Part shown: positions 63,300 through 64,000 of the stretch, in pieces
Layout: every line of letters begins with the position of its first letter
Position numbering within the stretch: position 1 is the first letter of the stretch
Notes under the pieces: model-generated
The model's database searches: none
Told to the model about the DNA's origin: nothing
Seen by the model: only the letters and a program-made list of their open reading frames with translations
Assembly (NCBI GenBank): GCA_020002185.1
Contig: CM034537.1
Span: 70,982,048 to 71,046,047, forward strand
DNA from: Paraescarpia echinospica
Lineage: Eukaryota; Annelida; Polychaeta; Sabellida; Siboglinidae
DNA: 64,000 bases
Direction of reading: 5' to 3'
Position numbers and translations under genes: made by a program

Positions 63300-64000
63300 C
63301 CAACTATTTGGAGTACTGTCGAGGCACTGAGGCAGGTGGGACTGACCACGAGTCAACTATTTGGAGTACTGTCGAGGCACTGAGGCAGGTGGGACTGACC
63401 ACAAGAGTCAACTATTTGTAGTACTGTCGAGGCACTGAGGCAGGTGGGACTGACTACAAGAGTCAACTATTTGGAGTACTGTCAAGGCACTGAGGCAGGT
63501 GGGACTGACCACAAGAGTCAACTATTTGGAGTACTGTCGAGGCACTGAGGCAGGTGGGACTGACCACAAGAGTCAACTATTTGGAGTACTGTCGAGGCAC
63601 TGAGGCATGTGGGACTGACCACAATAGTCAACTATTTGGAGTACTGTCGAGGCACTGAGGCAGGTGGGACTGACCACAAGAGTCAACTATTTGGAGTACT
63701 GTGGAGATACTGAGGCAGGTGGGACTGACCACAAGAGTAAACTATTTGGAGTACTGTCGAGGCACTGAGGCAAGTGGGACTGACCACAAGAGTAAACTAT
63801 TTGGAGTACTGTCGAGGCACTGAGGCATGTGGGACTGACCACAAGAGTCAACTATTTGGAGTACTGTCGAGGCACTGAGGCAGGTGGGACTGACCACAAG
63901 AGTCAACTATATGGAGTACTGTGGAGATACTGAGGCAGGTGGGACTGACCACAAGAGTAAACTATTTGGAGTACTGTCGAGGCACTGAGGCATGTGGGAC
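63300..64000. repeat. 55-bp minisatellite at right edge
   Basis: About 13 copies of a 55-bp unit ('agtcaactatttggagtact' + 'gtcgaggcactgaggcaggt' + 'gggactgaccacaag'). It continues beyond the window. Confidence 0.95.

Overview
This is eukaryotic, animal nuclear DNA. The genes are split by introns, the introns are packed with minisatellites, and LINE, SINE and DNA-transposon remnants are common. Two conserved metabolic genes can be read exon by exon: PHKB on + (phosphorylase b kinase regulatory subunit beta, C-terminal six exons, 10138-22046) and FCSK on - (L-fucose kinase, C-terminal six exons, 30614-37424, present a second time at 44184-51075). Their 3' ends face each other. A third + strand gene starts near 61274 and may encode a CABIT-domain (GAREM/THEMIS-like) protein. 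An amphioxus (Branchiostoma) is my best guess for the organism. The reasons are a CR1-like LINE with a 2A-like peptide and the unusual minisatellites that straddle exon/5' splice-site junctions, which I recall being described in amphioxus as 'mirages'. A mollusc or other marine invertebrate is not excluded.

Layout: 1-1757, an 84-bp satellite resembling a tRNA-derived SINE head; 1758-4435, AT-rich non-coding DNA; 4436-5814, a non-autonomous hAT-type transposon with 8-bp target duplication; about 6010-10118, a decayed CR1-type LINE ending about 20 bp before a PHKB splice acceptor; 10138-22046, PHKB exons, most introns carrying a private tandem array; 22047-28156, intergenic DNA with a pogo-like element (23927-25070); 28157-30523, a 40-bp array just past the FCSK stop; 30614-37424, FCSK exons with arrays and SINEs; 38270-41037, a 90-bp array running into a 1000-N gap; 42038-55368, a near-identical second copy of the array-FCSK-array block; 55369-61273, repeats with a LINE nested in another LINE; 61274-61500, the candidate CABIT exon; 62112-63071, a third LINE fragment; 63300-64000, a 55-bp array.

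The most interesting signal is that three independent minisatellites, one in PHKB and two in FCSK, have repeat units made from the last bases of an exon fused to its own GT splice donor. The exon is therefore followed by many copies of its own 5' splice site. Reading frame shows that only the first donor keeps the protein open in the two cases where this can be tested. Tandem arrays cover roughly 40 percent of the non-N sequence. The duplicated FCSK block looks more like an assembly artefact around the gap than a real gene duplication, because the introns are almost identical and the flanking layout is exactly what a false duplication would leave.
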